This document shows, piece after piece, positions 45,501 through 58,800 of a stretch of 64,000 bases of DNA (positions within the stretch are counted from its first letter, which is position 1; every line of letters begins with the position of its first letter). Where the stretch lies: positions 24,652,178 through 24,716,177 of the forward strand of contig NC_031497.1 in the NCBI RefSeq assembly GCF_000237925.1, written 5' to 3'. The position numbers were made by a program, and so were the translations under genes. This DNA comes from Schistosoma mansoni (Eukaryota; Platyhelminthes; Trematoda; Strigeidida; Schistosomatidae). The notes below the pieces were generated by a model. It saw only the letters and a program-made list of their open reading frames with translations, made no database searches and had not been told where the DNA came from.

Positions 45501-48500
45501 GAAGTTAGACAGTAACACTATTGAATGACAAATCAGTAGTCTAGAAGTTAAACGTTCACGTGCAAGACTGAATGTCCTGGGTTCGGTCCTCATGTGCGGT
45601 CATGGATACGTAATGTTGAGGAGTCCTACATTGGGAAGAAACAAATGTATGGCCTTCTAGGTTTTCAGTTGTGGTCTAAGTTAGATCGATTCATGACCTA
45701 AATGAAATCCAACAGTTTCCACGACCACTTACTGGCAAAAATTTAGGTGTAACATAGTACAGAATTTTAATCAGCAAATATACTTGAAATAAAACGCATC
45801 AGTGATAAACAACGGAAAAACCTGATACACATTGATCAACGTTACCATACTGTATCAGCACAGAAAGACAAAATTATTGAGGGAAATATCAGAGTAGTAA
45901 AAGTAGTAACAGTATCAACGGTGATAAAAATGATTACATACAGACAATATGATTCAAAAAGAAAGATTGGATCTGAGGGAAATAAAGTATAAGATAATTT
46001 TAAAGGTGCAGATGTGAGAGTGAATACATCTGTACCATTTGTGACCAATTCTGACCTATGATTATCGTTCCCAAACATTATTTACGATGATCGGGAGAAC
46101 CCCAATCAGGTGTTCAGTATCTAACGACCCGGCTTAACCTAACGATCGATGAATTCACGGATTGATGCCACACTTTTGTTTGGGCGCCCTAAGCTTACTT
46201 CCAAACTACTCTTACACTAGACAGCATCGCCTACTGAGATAGGTGGTTGTTGAGCGTACACAATACATATCACAAGCACCTCAGTCGATGAAGATTCGGA
46301 ACATCATTAACTTATTTGTCATCATTACCTAATACCCTATGTCTAACCTTAGCATTGCTCACTAGGTGGTTCAAATTTACGAGAGCAATACTAAGAAGAC
46401 ATTTATGATCAGATACAGATAAACTACAAATATCCTCTATTTATAAAGACCATGTATTACAGGCATTAAGTAGGACAGAGAGAACTGCTGAGTAGCATAA
46501 ACGTCCAGCGGCTGGCGAACATACAGTTCGTTTACTCCACAAGTGACGTAGGTTGTCAAAAACCAACAGAACATTCTGAATTTATGCTGCGATTTTGTCA
46601 GACACTAACCCACCAGGGTGGTGAAACTTCCAAAAGAAATGAAGTGGTCGAAGTACTTAACTACTTCACTTTCTATCACAACTTCAGATGCTGACACAGA
46701 CCAGTCCTGAAACAAAATTTTGCACTTAGAGAGGGGATGAGAGGAAAACATTTCGAATATTCTTGTACTGTTATTTAAGTCGAACAGAAGACTGTGTATT
46801 TTTTCAGCGTTCGGTTTTGAATATCTTAAAAACATTGTTTGTATATTCCTCTCATAGGCCAACTATAATGTTTAATATCTAAACATCAATTAGCACCAAA
46901 GTCTAATCGGTAAGTATACTTCAGAATAAACTGACATGAATTCATTTTTCTTTGTCTGATAATCTGTTGACAATCTACTTAAGATTCAGTTTTATGCACA
47001 GCATAATGGATTGTGTGACCACTTAACAAAGGGGAGAGAGGAATAATGGATATTGGGATTCCTGTTTATCAAGTTTATCAACGTAGTATATATTTTATTC
47101 AGACATGTTACTGAACTAATGGCTCTGAGAGATTATATATATATAACCGATAACTAATTTATTGCATAGACTGAAATACAAGGAAAAAAAGAACTAACCT
47201 TTCCTCTTTGTAAACCCAGTGTAACTTGACCAACAGTATGTGCAGCTCTATCTAATAATTCTACAACTTCTGCATGTGTTGCTCCAATAACACGTACACC
47301 ATCAATTGATATTAACTTATCTCCAGTACGTACAACTTCACTAAGTTGAGCTGAACCACCCATAAGCAGAGCACCTATAGATACCTGAAAAAAAATTTTT
47401 TTTTTTAAAAAAAGTGCAAATTACATCAACATGAATTATCGATCTAAAATGATATTCTGTTATAGAGATAAATAACAATCGTAATGATCTTCAGGGCTTT
47501 GTGTTTACTATTCATCTATGACAGAACAGATGTGTTGAAAGCTAAATTGTGTGCATAGCTTTTTTATATGGTTGATGAATTAATCAAGTCGTTCCATTGC
47601 TATATTGTTTTTTTTATTTTAAAAGAAAATATTTTTGATCAAGAAAAGCTTTGAAAGACACCATATAACTTTAATACTATTTGTGTGTACATTTACAAAC
47701 AAATGATGTCATATTACATTTATACAACATTATTATATAGCCACTGTCAGGGAAGTCCCTACTCAATGCCTTCTCTCGGCATTACTGTTGTTTACGAAAT
47801 TGAGAGGATAAAAAACACATTTCTGGCGCTTTGACTGCGTTGGTGGATATGGAGAACTCACCTAAGGGAGTAAGAAAACCCTGATTCCGAACGGCTGGTG
47901 TAGATGGGCTCCAGAGTTCTTTCCTGAGGAAATAAGTGGAGTATGAACCTATTGTTAGTCACCGATTATCATGGAACCGCATATCCTGACGTTGCCCCAC
48001 TGCCTTGTCAGTTAGATCTCTAGATCAAAGGGTAAAGGAGTGGCCTTTTAAAGGAAACCGCCTGTTTCGGGTTTAGGCAGTCGGGCAGTATCCCAGCCTT
48101 CACACAAAGTTATAGTGGTGCATATATATTCTGATGCCCCCATGAACTTATGTTCATTTGTTTAATTAAATAAATAAAAGACTCGTTACCGTTAATCCAT
48201 CGTCTTTTAAACCCAATATAATAGAATCCTCTTAAGTATAACACATACTATGTAATAGTCAGCAGGTTTCTCAAACCTTGTACGAAGACATAAAGGTTAC
48301 TACCTGAAATCCGACTAGGTTGGCAATGTATTCGTTTTTTCTAATAGTATGGTGAGTGAGAGTATTAGCTAATTACTCAAATCAGAAAAGAACTACTCAA
48401 AGTAAGTCATTTCGAACGCATGATCGGACGGTTGCATAGAAAGGTGTTCAGATGAACGTTAATATATAGAAGTTATTTTATAAGAAATTCGGTATGTTCA

Positions 48501-49786
48501 AGTAAAAACAACCAACAATATACTTAATAATAATAATAATAAACGAAAAATCAATAAATTTTCTTTCGACAACAAACAAACCTGAGTATTTTCTTCAGCT
48601 CCACCAACTAGATTAAATCCAAAACCAGTTGACTGACGCTTTAAATGTACAAGAAACTCCCCAGGAAGCATACATAATGGTGCTGTTGAGGATGTCATTG
48701 CTGACGTTGTTACCGCTGTTGCTGATCTAACAACATTAGTGTTTGGTTTGTTAGATACGGATGATTGTGAATGACGCAATGGAGGCATACGTCCAGGTCG
48801 AAGTAATGAACCATAAGTTGTTGATGAATTAGGTGATTCCGGTGAAAAATTATCTTTATTTAAACCAACAACTGAAAACGAAGTTAGAAAACAGGAAATA
48901 CTTAGACTTAATGTTAATGAAAAAAATCTGTGGGTAGGATGAATGATTTTTTGCACGTGTTGACTATTATTAACTCAGTTATCACATATACCGACTCGTG
49001 TACTTGCTTTTGACCGATTCTTTAAGTGTGAATATCGAAGATATTACCTAGTTGCCCAAACTGAAATGGATAGTGGAATACAAATCTACGACTTAGCGGT
49101 TGAAATTCGAATATATTAACCACCAAGTCATTACTTCCTTTTTTTCTCAGAAAGGAATAGTTCAATTACGGATCATCCATTATTATCTGGAGAAACACCA
49201 GTATCTGATTTAGGTAGAAACGAACCTAGAAAAATATCTTATGAGAGCTAAAACAGGTCATCATGAAAACTTTATTAGTGATTCATTTAGTATTGTTTGT
49301 TTGAATCTTCTCATTGATGTGTAGGACTGCCATTGGTCAGTCTCTTATTGGCATATGTACATACTGTGCGTATTGCCTCGATATAGCCTAAATTCACAAG
49401 CATTCTAAGCAAAGATGGATAGTGGCTAGCAGTGGAATCCAGGACGCACGTTTCGTCCTATTTGGGACTCGTCAGCTGGATGTACCTGCATCTCAGAGTT
49501 GATGTTCACTCTTGGACTCGAACACNNNNNNNNNNNNNNNNNNNNNNNNNNNNNNNNNNNNNNNNNNNNNNNNNNNNNNNNNNNNNNNNNNNNNNNNNNN
49601 NNNNNNNNNNNNNNNNNNNNNNNNNNNNNNNNNNNNNNNNNNNNNNNNNNNNNNNNNNNNNNNNNNNNNNNNNNNNNNNNNNNNNNNNNNNNNNNNNNNN
49701 NNNNNNNNNNNNNNNNNNNNNNNNNGAATTTGTAGTCATTTCCATTGTAAATAACAATAATCTCAAGTGATTGTTTTCAGCATTGG

Positions 49787-49854
<68 letters not shown>

Positions 49855-52800
49855 TTCCTAGCGGTTACTATTCATTTATTCTTTGTTCGAATGTAACAAA
49901 ATCCACTTACATTGAGTTGCTCATTGTAATATGCATGAAAATATGTTAGTGCCAGAACCATACACACACACACACACACGCAACCATGACAAATTAACAC
50001 ATCATACCACACCACAACGCACAATTACACCAAAATTTATGCAAACAGAAAAAAAAATGAATACAATGAATTGGTGAAAATCAAACCAAATAGATTCAGT
50101 AAACTGAATGACAGTATAAAATAAACATATTGATGTGAAGAAGTAAAAAGTAAAGCACAGACATCTATTACTATTTCTGCAAGTCTAAATGTATGTCCAT
50201 TTTGCTGTACAATACAATATGTTAATCGATATAACTTTGCACACACACACGTATACTGTTCAGGTAGATGGATACAAAAACAAGTAAACAAATAAACACA
50301 TACATACATAGATACTCACACAAAAGTACCGGTTTCATTTCTTGAAAATAATTTTCATAATTCAATGATTATTAAATAACAACTGACAGTTATATGGCTA
50401 TCAGCTTTTTTTTGATATCATTAGTCAATTAGTTATAAGAACCTTAAGAAGTAATAACAATGAAAAGTTATCACTTTGATTTAGAGTAAACGAAGGTAGA
50501 TCGTTGAAGTAACCAGTCATTATTACAGAAACATACAAAGATTAGTGTGAATAATGATGAGTACTTTACAAATTAGGCTACTTCTAGTATAAACCACTAA
50601 GCCACAGAGAACTTTATTGAAAATCAGAAAGTCTGTATAGTTAAGTTTTTGTTCAAGACTATTCAGAAGTCGTTTCATACATGAAATTAAACTAAGAGAG
50701 AACATTTCCATTTCAAACAATATAATGTCAGTTTTAATTGGTGTATATATGTACAAAACACATATAGACTAGTACAACTAAAATATCATAAATGATATTT
50801 AAAGGAAGTTAGAAGAGTTCTATTTCATCTTACAGTTAACAGTTGTGTAGTGAACGGGAACGTAAATGGGGACAAACAAATTAATTTGACACAATATGAC
50901 AGAACATCTTCATGAAACCTGAGATCAGGGATCATAAGTTTCTGCTTTTAGTCTTACCGTTCTCCAACTGGCCTACCTGGAATAGTAAAATGTAAAAGAA
51001 CATGTCTTTCAGCCAATATAGCTCAGTTGAGTCATCGTGAAAGGCAAGCCCGATCATCAAATGGAGGTAGCAGCTAAGCTCGTGGATCGTATAACTTGAC
51101 TCTCAACCATCAGGTTTCATGTTAGGACCGCGTTTTATTTGATTAGACATAGATCAACAGGGTGATATATTCATAGAACTTATAAGAATACATAGACCGG
51201 TAACGTGGTTATTGAAATGCATTTATATAATGTTAATTTTAAGATTAAACGTAAACGATCTACGATTACAATAATAATACTTTATTTACCGCTATCATCA
51301 ACGGGATGTACACGTCGGCGTCGATCCGAAATCACAGATAAACCCATGTTATTATTAATATTACCATTGTTATTATTGGAATGATAAATATAATCTGTTT
51401 GGTTGAAATTCGACCGACTAATTAAATCGAGCGGTTCATTTTGATACGAATGTTTATAGTGACGTTGATGATATTGATGATTAGGACTATCTAAGCCTAA
51501 ACGCCGATCCACATATGGATCTGGAGTTTGTGCACGTAAATGTGACGAACCACTTGAAGATATACTATTTTCTCCTGTACTACCGGAAGTTCGATGATGA
51601 TAACCACTTCTGGAAGAAAGCTGTAAAAGAGATCGAATTGAAACAAGGGAAATTAATGAATATTATCATTAATCTTTTAAAATAAGATCGCAACACACTT
51701 GTAGGTAGCAGTCGTTATAGGTTGACATCAATCAGGGTATCTCAGAAAACAATGGAGTATTATATTACCGAATTAATCAGCACTCAGATGAATACTTTAA
51801 AGTCACTGTGTGATTATCATTGAAACATACATTCATATTAGTATACAATGACATCTATCGTTTGGATGATGAAGAATTTGAGTGAGAATATTAAATAATT
51901 GATAGATGAAATCAAAATATGGCTAACGTCGTTGAAGCTGTTTTCAATAGAAAGACAACAATGCAAGGAACTAGGAAGTGGACCGAAGATTTAATTTTGA
52001 TCCATTAATTAGTTAAGTTTTAGAAGATATTGAAAAGGTCACAAACAAAAATACCTACAAAATTATTCCAATAATGAAACAGTACGTTAAGCTAAACATC
52101 ATTGAAGGTAACAATGTAATAATAATAATAATAATGATCGGAAGAATGACATGGCTCAAAATCGTTTGCAATGGTAAAGGTGCATCCACTCTTTGTGTTC
52201 TCCCGGATTATAATCTTCTGAATTCTTTATGCCCCTATCCTTTTTCTCTTTCCAAATTTATTTCACTGCATTATACTCCTTCAATAACATCTTCAAACCC
52301 TAATCTTTCACATAATGTTTATACTCTTATTACTTCTACCACTATGGGATTTGAATCGACAACTGCATCTCTGTGTTAATGTGGTATGGCAACTCAAACT
52401 GATGTACGTACGTACGAAGTAAATAAGACAAAATGCGCTTCCTGGATTTCACTGATAGCCACCATTTATCACTGTTTGTATTATTTCTTCATTGTTTATT
52501 TCTCTGTATTATAAATAATTCTTTCATAACACCTGTCTTCTTGAAAGATTAACTATGGACTTCCTGTTATCAAGGTCATTCCAAGAATCATTCTAGGTCA
52601 TTGATACAGTATAGCTTCACTCAATTCTGATAAAGCCAATGAAGATTCAATGACAAGTAGGTAACATGAATTGATTTGTTTTTCATGGAATCATAGTCCA
52701 AGTAAAAATATTTAAAAAAAGTTCAATTTATAGGGGAAAATAACACTTACATGATTTCGTTGAGGTTGAGGAGTAGCATAAATAATGCTCAAATTATTAT

Positions 52801-55800
52801 GATTATTATTAATGGTAGTGGTATTTATGGCATTACTATTAATAGTAACATTAGTGGATGGAGAAGAAGAGGGGACAACACCGACTATTGATGTATTTGA
52901 TTGTTGGTCAGTTGATTTAACATGAAAATCTGTAACAGAGAAAGAATAACGAACTGTGAGTTATTTCATAGTTGTACATACTTTTATAGAAGGTGTATAT
53001 TCTAAAAAAAACCGTGTCATATTTAACTTCTAATCGTAGGTAAAAAAAAAAGTCAGACTTTATCAGTTATCCGTACATGTTATATGTTAGGTAGGAGTAA
53101 ATTGACAAGAAAATTAAGAGGGTAGCACAAGAAAGAAGCTTTCTTCCAGCTGAAATGATTTGTGCATAAATCAACAACTACTTAGTGAATCAGTACTCTT
53201 CTAACTACCATCAATCAGAGTTATGAATTTACATGTATTGATGACAGTAAGTATATAGGAAGAACTAATAAAGAAAGGTCCCAAGATCGATTTTGTCAAA
53301 AATTTAAGTCTAAAACGAAGCACTTAATGAAGAATAAACATGAAGTTTATATGTATAAATTACAAGCGAACGATAAACACTGAATCTACTTTAGAAAAGC
53401 GTTTACGATGAACATAAGGAAACTGGGCTTCTTAGCAATGGCCTACCCTCCTAATCACTTAAAGAGTAAAACAAAAGTTTTTCAACTCGTTACAGATCGA
53501 TATCGATCACGGAAACCATTGAAAACCAGAGAGCAACCTATAGTTTATACGTCCTAGTATGAGGATTTCTGAGCAGTGCGTACTTGTGGCCCAGCCAGGG
53601 AACCAAAACAGAACCTATTTGTTAAAACAACTGGGCCAGAATCCAATTCTATTACTTCACGATCATCTAATGCCATTGGTGATAACTTTTTCCCTGACAT
53701 GTTTGATCGTCCCCCAGTTATGACATTTCACTAGAAAAACTTTGTAACCATTATGAATTACGTTACACGCAAGTTGACTGTAGTTTGGTTAAAGGGATTA
53801 AACGTTCGCCACAAAAGGTACAGATTCTAGATTTGATCAATGGCAAGGTTGTGAATGTGAACTGTTGAGGAGTTCTGTACTATGATGGAAAAGCTATCTA
53901 GTGCACCATGGTTTTTAGTAGTACTCCAAATGAAATCAATCTATGGCGAATTAAATCTACCAATGAAAATTAATCTATCCAACACCCCTTCAAACCAAAA
54001 TAAAACATCTTCTACAAAAAAAAGTAAAAGATTCCACTAGAGAATAAAAAGTAAACAAAAAAAAACGACGTAAACCTAAACTAAAGAAGGGAACATAAAA
54101 ATTCAAAACTAAATAGAAATGAATGAAGAGTCTTTCCGGTTAGATTAAAGTAAAAGGATTTTTAAGATAGTCCTAGGAAAATAGAATGACAACAGAGAGA
54201 ATTAAACAAGTTAACAACAAACAACCAAACAAGTACAAATCCTCCATGAATGACTCATCTTGAAAATAAGACACATAAATTAGCAAAACAAACCACAATG
54301 AGAATGAGGATAAAACTACTGAGCTTATTGTCATTTTTTGTATAGTTGTTTTTCTCCAAAAAACAAAAAAAAAATAATTGGACAATGAACTGTGCACGTA
54401 CTTGTGTTCGTGTGTGTGTGTGTGTGTGCGTGCGCATGAGCACACGTCTACAAATACCCAGTGAAGATGTGAAGGCAGCGAAATCACAGATATATAATTG
54501 AAATAGTATAGAATTAAAACTTAAGTTTCTTAAAGGAACTCTATTTCGTGTAGATATTTAACTACCACCAACAAACAAGCAAATGGAAACAAAAGCTCAA
54601 TCGTTAGGTGGGATTAAGAGTAAAATTGTAATCAGACAACATATATATATTTCATAATGGTAAAAAAAGAATAGCGAAATAAAATAATAAAATGTTAAAC
54701 CTCCCCCCCCCAAAAAAAAAGATGTAAAGTAATAAAACGATAAGAGAAAAAAAAAGATAAAGAAATCATCAATTGTGATAAGTAGTAAAAATAGATTTAA
54801 AAAAATACAGAAAATAATCAATATCGAAAAGATGGAGATAATTTATAGTTTAGTTGAATGTTTTCTTCGGCAAATGATCTAAGTAAAAAGTTTTCCTTCT
54901 TGATTTGGATCATATCATCAGCGTCGACTTTACATAGAAGTGTTTATCTGACGCTGACTGAATTGTAAGGAACGAAAATGAAAGTTCTACAATTAAGACG
55001 TCTAGTTTAGAGAACACATTACTATTAAAGTAATGAATATAGTGATTAGTAATGATTTTTGGAGATTCACATGAAAAAGTAAGTGTGAATAATAATAAGT
55101 GTGTGTCGATAGTACGAATTACTGGATACTAGTTCAATGTGACTGGGTTAACATGACACCTGAACGTGCTTGAGTTCTACTGCAAACGCATTTACGTGTA
55201 CATGGTTTTGAACCACATTTAATGTGTAAAGGGGTAATGGAACTAATGGCTGCTCAAATCTACGCAGGTGGAGCAAGACCTAAAAGTAGGAAATGGTAGT
55301 TAAAAATCGAAAGCTTTAACCACTGAGCTATGGATTAAGTAGTCATAAACCAAGATAAAACAGTAGTCATTTTTTGATGAAAACTAATTTTAAAATGAGA
55401 TGAACTAACATTTACAATAAGTGAAAAATGATTCAAATAAACAGGAAATTTAAATTGTAACCCTTGTGTAAACACTAATCAAAGAGATTATGTTAGACAA
55501 ACCTGGATAATCCCCCCCCAAAGTCTTGAGAGGTTGAGAAAGTGTTGAAAATACTTTGGCTAATCCATGTTGTTTAGAAACCTTCAAGAAAATTATGAAA
55601 AACGAAGGATTGTATTGCCGAGATCACACTACATATGCCCTTGTTTTTTGTATATAAGTTAGCCTTTGAAGCAACGCTTCTTACACACCTCGTGCCCATT
55701 TTTTTTCTGTTTAAGGTTCAATAGTGCAAGATTTCAAAGAAACTGGAAAGGGATTAGGGAGTCGGGGTCTGATTGTTTAAAACAAATTTATCAGATTGTA

Positions 55801-58800
55801 GTCAGGATGAAAGTGAAGTTGAATACCACTGTTAAGTATAATTTTATTGATGTTGCTTCAAAGGATACTCTTTATATAAGGATTTATGATACTAACTGGT
55901 TGCCCGAACCGATGTTAGTGGGGCTGGATGTGAACCTGACACCTAATGATTGAAAGATGAATCCTTAAACTATCAAGCTATTGATCTATGAGTACTATAG
56001 AAAAAAAATACACGATTATTTTCACATTTGAGGTGCTGTCAACAATGTGTGATCAGATATCTGCTTAATGCATGAAACATTTATCCAGTATGGATTTCTC
56101 ACTGTAAGACACTAATAAATGCAGTCTAAAATGCATATCTTACTTACTTGAATAATTTTTTCTGGTTAGCGTTTTTTAGCGAGTTGGTTTTCTACGGGAT
56201 GGGGTGGCTAACCCCATGCCCAACCCTCCTCCTTTACCCAGGCTTCGGACCGGCAGTAGCCCCCGGAGGAGCTACAGGTATATCACTAAGCTCTTAATTA
56301 TTTCTTGAAACTTAATACAATAAGTCTATGACCAAAAACACATTTATTTATGATAACATTACCCTGATCAGTAAACAAACTAATTTTAATCCAAAAAAAT
56401 AATACAAACAATATGACAATCTTTAGATGAGTATAGTACCAAATAATCTATATGTGAAGTTGTTATATGCTGATAGATGTGTGTTTGTATGTTTATTATT
56501 TAACGTAGTACAAGTGATGACAACGACAACATACAAAATTAAAAGTATATTTCGAGGCGAAAGCAAAAACAACAAACCAGTAGCTAAGTGGATCACAGAA
56601 TGGTATTTGAGGCGAACGGTACTGGGTTCGAGTCCCGGAGTGGATATCGAGTCTGTGATGCAGGCACGTTCAACTGGCGAGTCTCAAGTAAGACGAAACG
56701 CGCGTCCTAGATTCATCTGCTAGCCACCATCCAACTCTACACATTACAACAACAACAACAACTTGATTTCCTAAAGTGATTCTATTCTCATTGTCATCAT
56801 AACAAACATGATAATAATAATAATCCCAGTGTATGATATTTCGAACTGGCTATCTTCGTTATGATTGATGACACATACACCCGTTACAGTAATAGATTGT
56901 AATGAAGTATTATCGTTTAACTTAACTATCAGACTTAACAACTGAGGTCGTAAGACTTGAAAAACCTTCTCCCGATTCAACTTAACTTCAAGGTGACATG
57001 GGGAATAATCCTGTTGTATGGTTTCAGATCTATGTGAGTAGCTATCTTTTGATACTTCTGTGAAGGAACTTAAATCCACAGAACGTACTTCTACTACTTC
57101 GTTGTCTTTTTAATAGTTTTTTTTTGAAACTTGTGTTTTTATTCTTCAAGATTATCCCAGGTCGAATGCCCTTCATTATTGTAACAACCAAACATGATCT
57201 ACTATTGATTCATTACTTTCCTGAATATATGTGTAAGTACGGCTCGTTGGTAAACTCTAGGAAGCCTCAAGAAGCCCAGAAAGAGCCGAAGACATTCCAT
57301 CCAATCACTGCTGGGGGAATATTCTAGAATGTCGACATGTAGCTTCCCTATTGGATGGAGAAGAATGATCCCCTATGTGCCTATTGGTTGTCAAAAACTA
57401 TGAATATATGAGATTTCTGTACTATATTTCGACACCGTTTTGGGGAATAAAGTTCCTACTTACTAGTCTTCTGTTTTCTCTCTTGCGACGTTGCGGGTTC
57501 GATCGTTCAAGTAGTCTAGTAGTACGCAGCATAGTAAGAATTAAAGCTCTAGATATAACAATATGTTAATTTTTTCATTCCACTTTTAAGGACATAATCA
57601 TTGTTTGTTTAAATTAATCTTCCATAGTTTCCCTTATTAAATCTCACCAGGCACAAATTTTCATACTTTTGGATTGGACAAGACCAGGAAGGGGATAAAT
57701 GGTTATTGTATACAGTGTTATAGGAGTTGAAAACTTAGCTACTTTCACCACATGGACTAGTAATATGAATTTTGTGGAATACTTTGCACATTTTTTTACA
57801 TTACATTATCCCCCAAATGCCCTGGTACGGCCGAGAGTGGGGAGAGTCCACTCTCCCTTGCGAACCGCTCTCACATGGCCACGCGTATATAGCCTCTGCC
57901 AAACAAGTCCTACTCACTGCATTCTCACAGTGGCATTACTGTTGTTTACGAAATTGAGAGGACGAAAAGCGAATGTCCAGCGCTTTAACCGGGTTGGTGG
58001 ATGTGGAGTGTCCACCTAGGGGAGTTGGAAAACCCTGATTCTAAACCAATGGTGCATATGGGCTCCAGTATCCTGAAGGAACAAATGGCGTATAAACCAA
58101 TTGTTAGTCACCGGCTACCATGGGACTGCATCTCCTCACGATGCTCCACTACCTTGTGGACTAGACCTTCAGGTCAAAGGCTCGGGGTGTGGCCTCCTAA
58201 GAAAACCACCTGCTTCAGTTTGGGCACCTGAGCAGTATCACATCCCTCACACAAATCAAATGAGATTTGTGTGGCGCAGATGTATCTGGTGCTTCCTTGT
58301 ACCAATATTTATGTGTTGAAATAAATAAATAAAACCTAAGCGTTCAGTTTCAACTTTGTATATAAGTTTATGTACGAGAGAATTTAGAAAAAAATATATA
58401 TAAACATACCATTTATATACTGATGATTAGCTATGTTCCCACGATAACGCTGAAAACAGAAAATCAATTCAGCGGAAAAATTAAAATAAACAATCCGTTA
58501 AATAATAATGAAAATGACAACAAAAGAACTAATTAAAAACAAAATTAAATGGATGTTTTAAATTTTAGGAAACGTAAGAAATGATAATACTGGAGCGTTG
58601 GTGTAATGGGTTACAGAGATCCAATTCCAACTATTGGGCTTTGAGTCTAAATGCGAATTCGAGTACTCAGTTGTTTCTCCAGTTATTATATAAATATTGA
58701 CCCAATGGCAAGTACAAAAATTAAGTGTGACTTAGTAACCCAGAGTATAAGTTTAGGTAATCGATCTTAAATCACATCATTTATGTGAGGCTTGATGATG

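Noticed and set aside
45842-46078. Possible MAGI linker exon on the minus strand
   Set aside because: The sequence aligns with the LINE family 1 3' region, and the exons on both sides already join in phase 0 without it.
49787-49851. TA-rich origin or regulatory element
   Set aside because: A simple (TA)n microsatellite without accompanying structure.
55666-55953. 95-codon frame on the plus strand
   Set aside because: Looks like chance: no domain, antisense in a MAGI intron.
56565-56640. Functional tRNA gene
   Set aside because: A- and B-box-like sequences exist, but no complete cloverleaf is apparent and the sequence continues into a SINE body with an (ACA)n tail.
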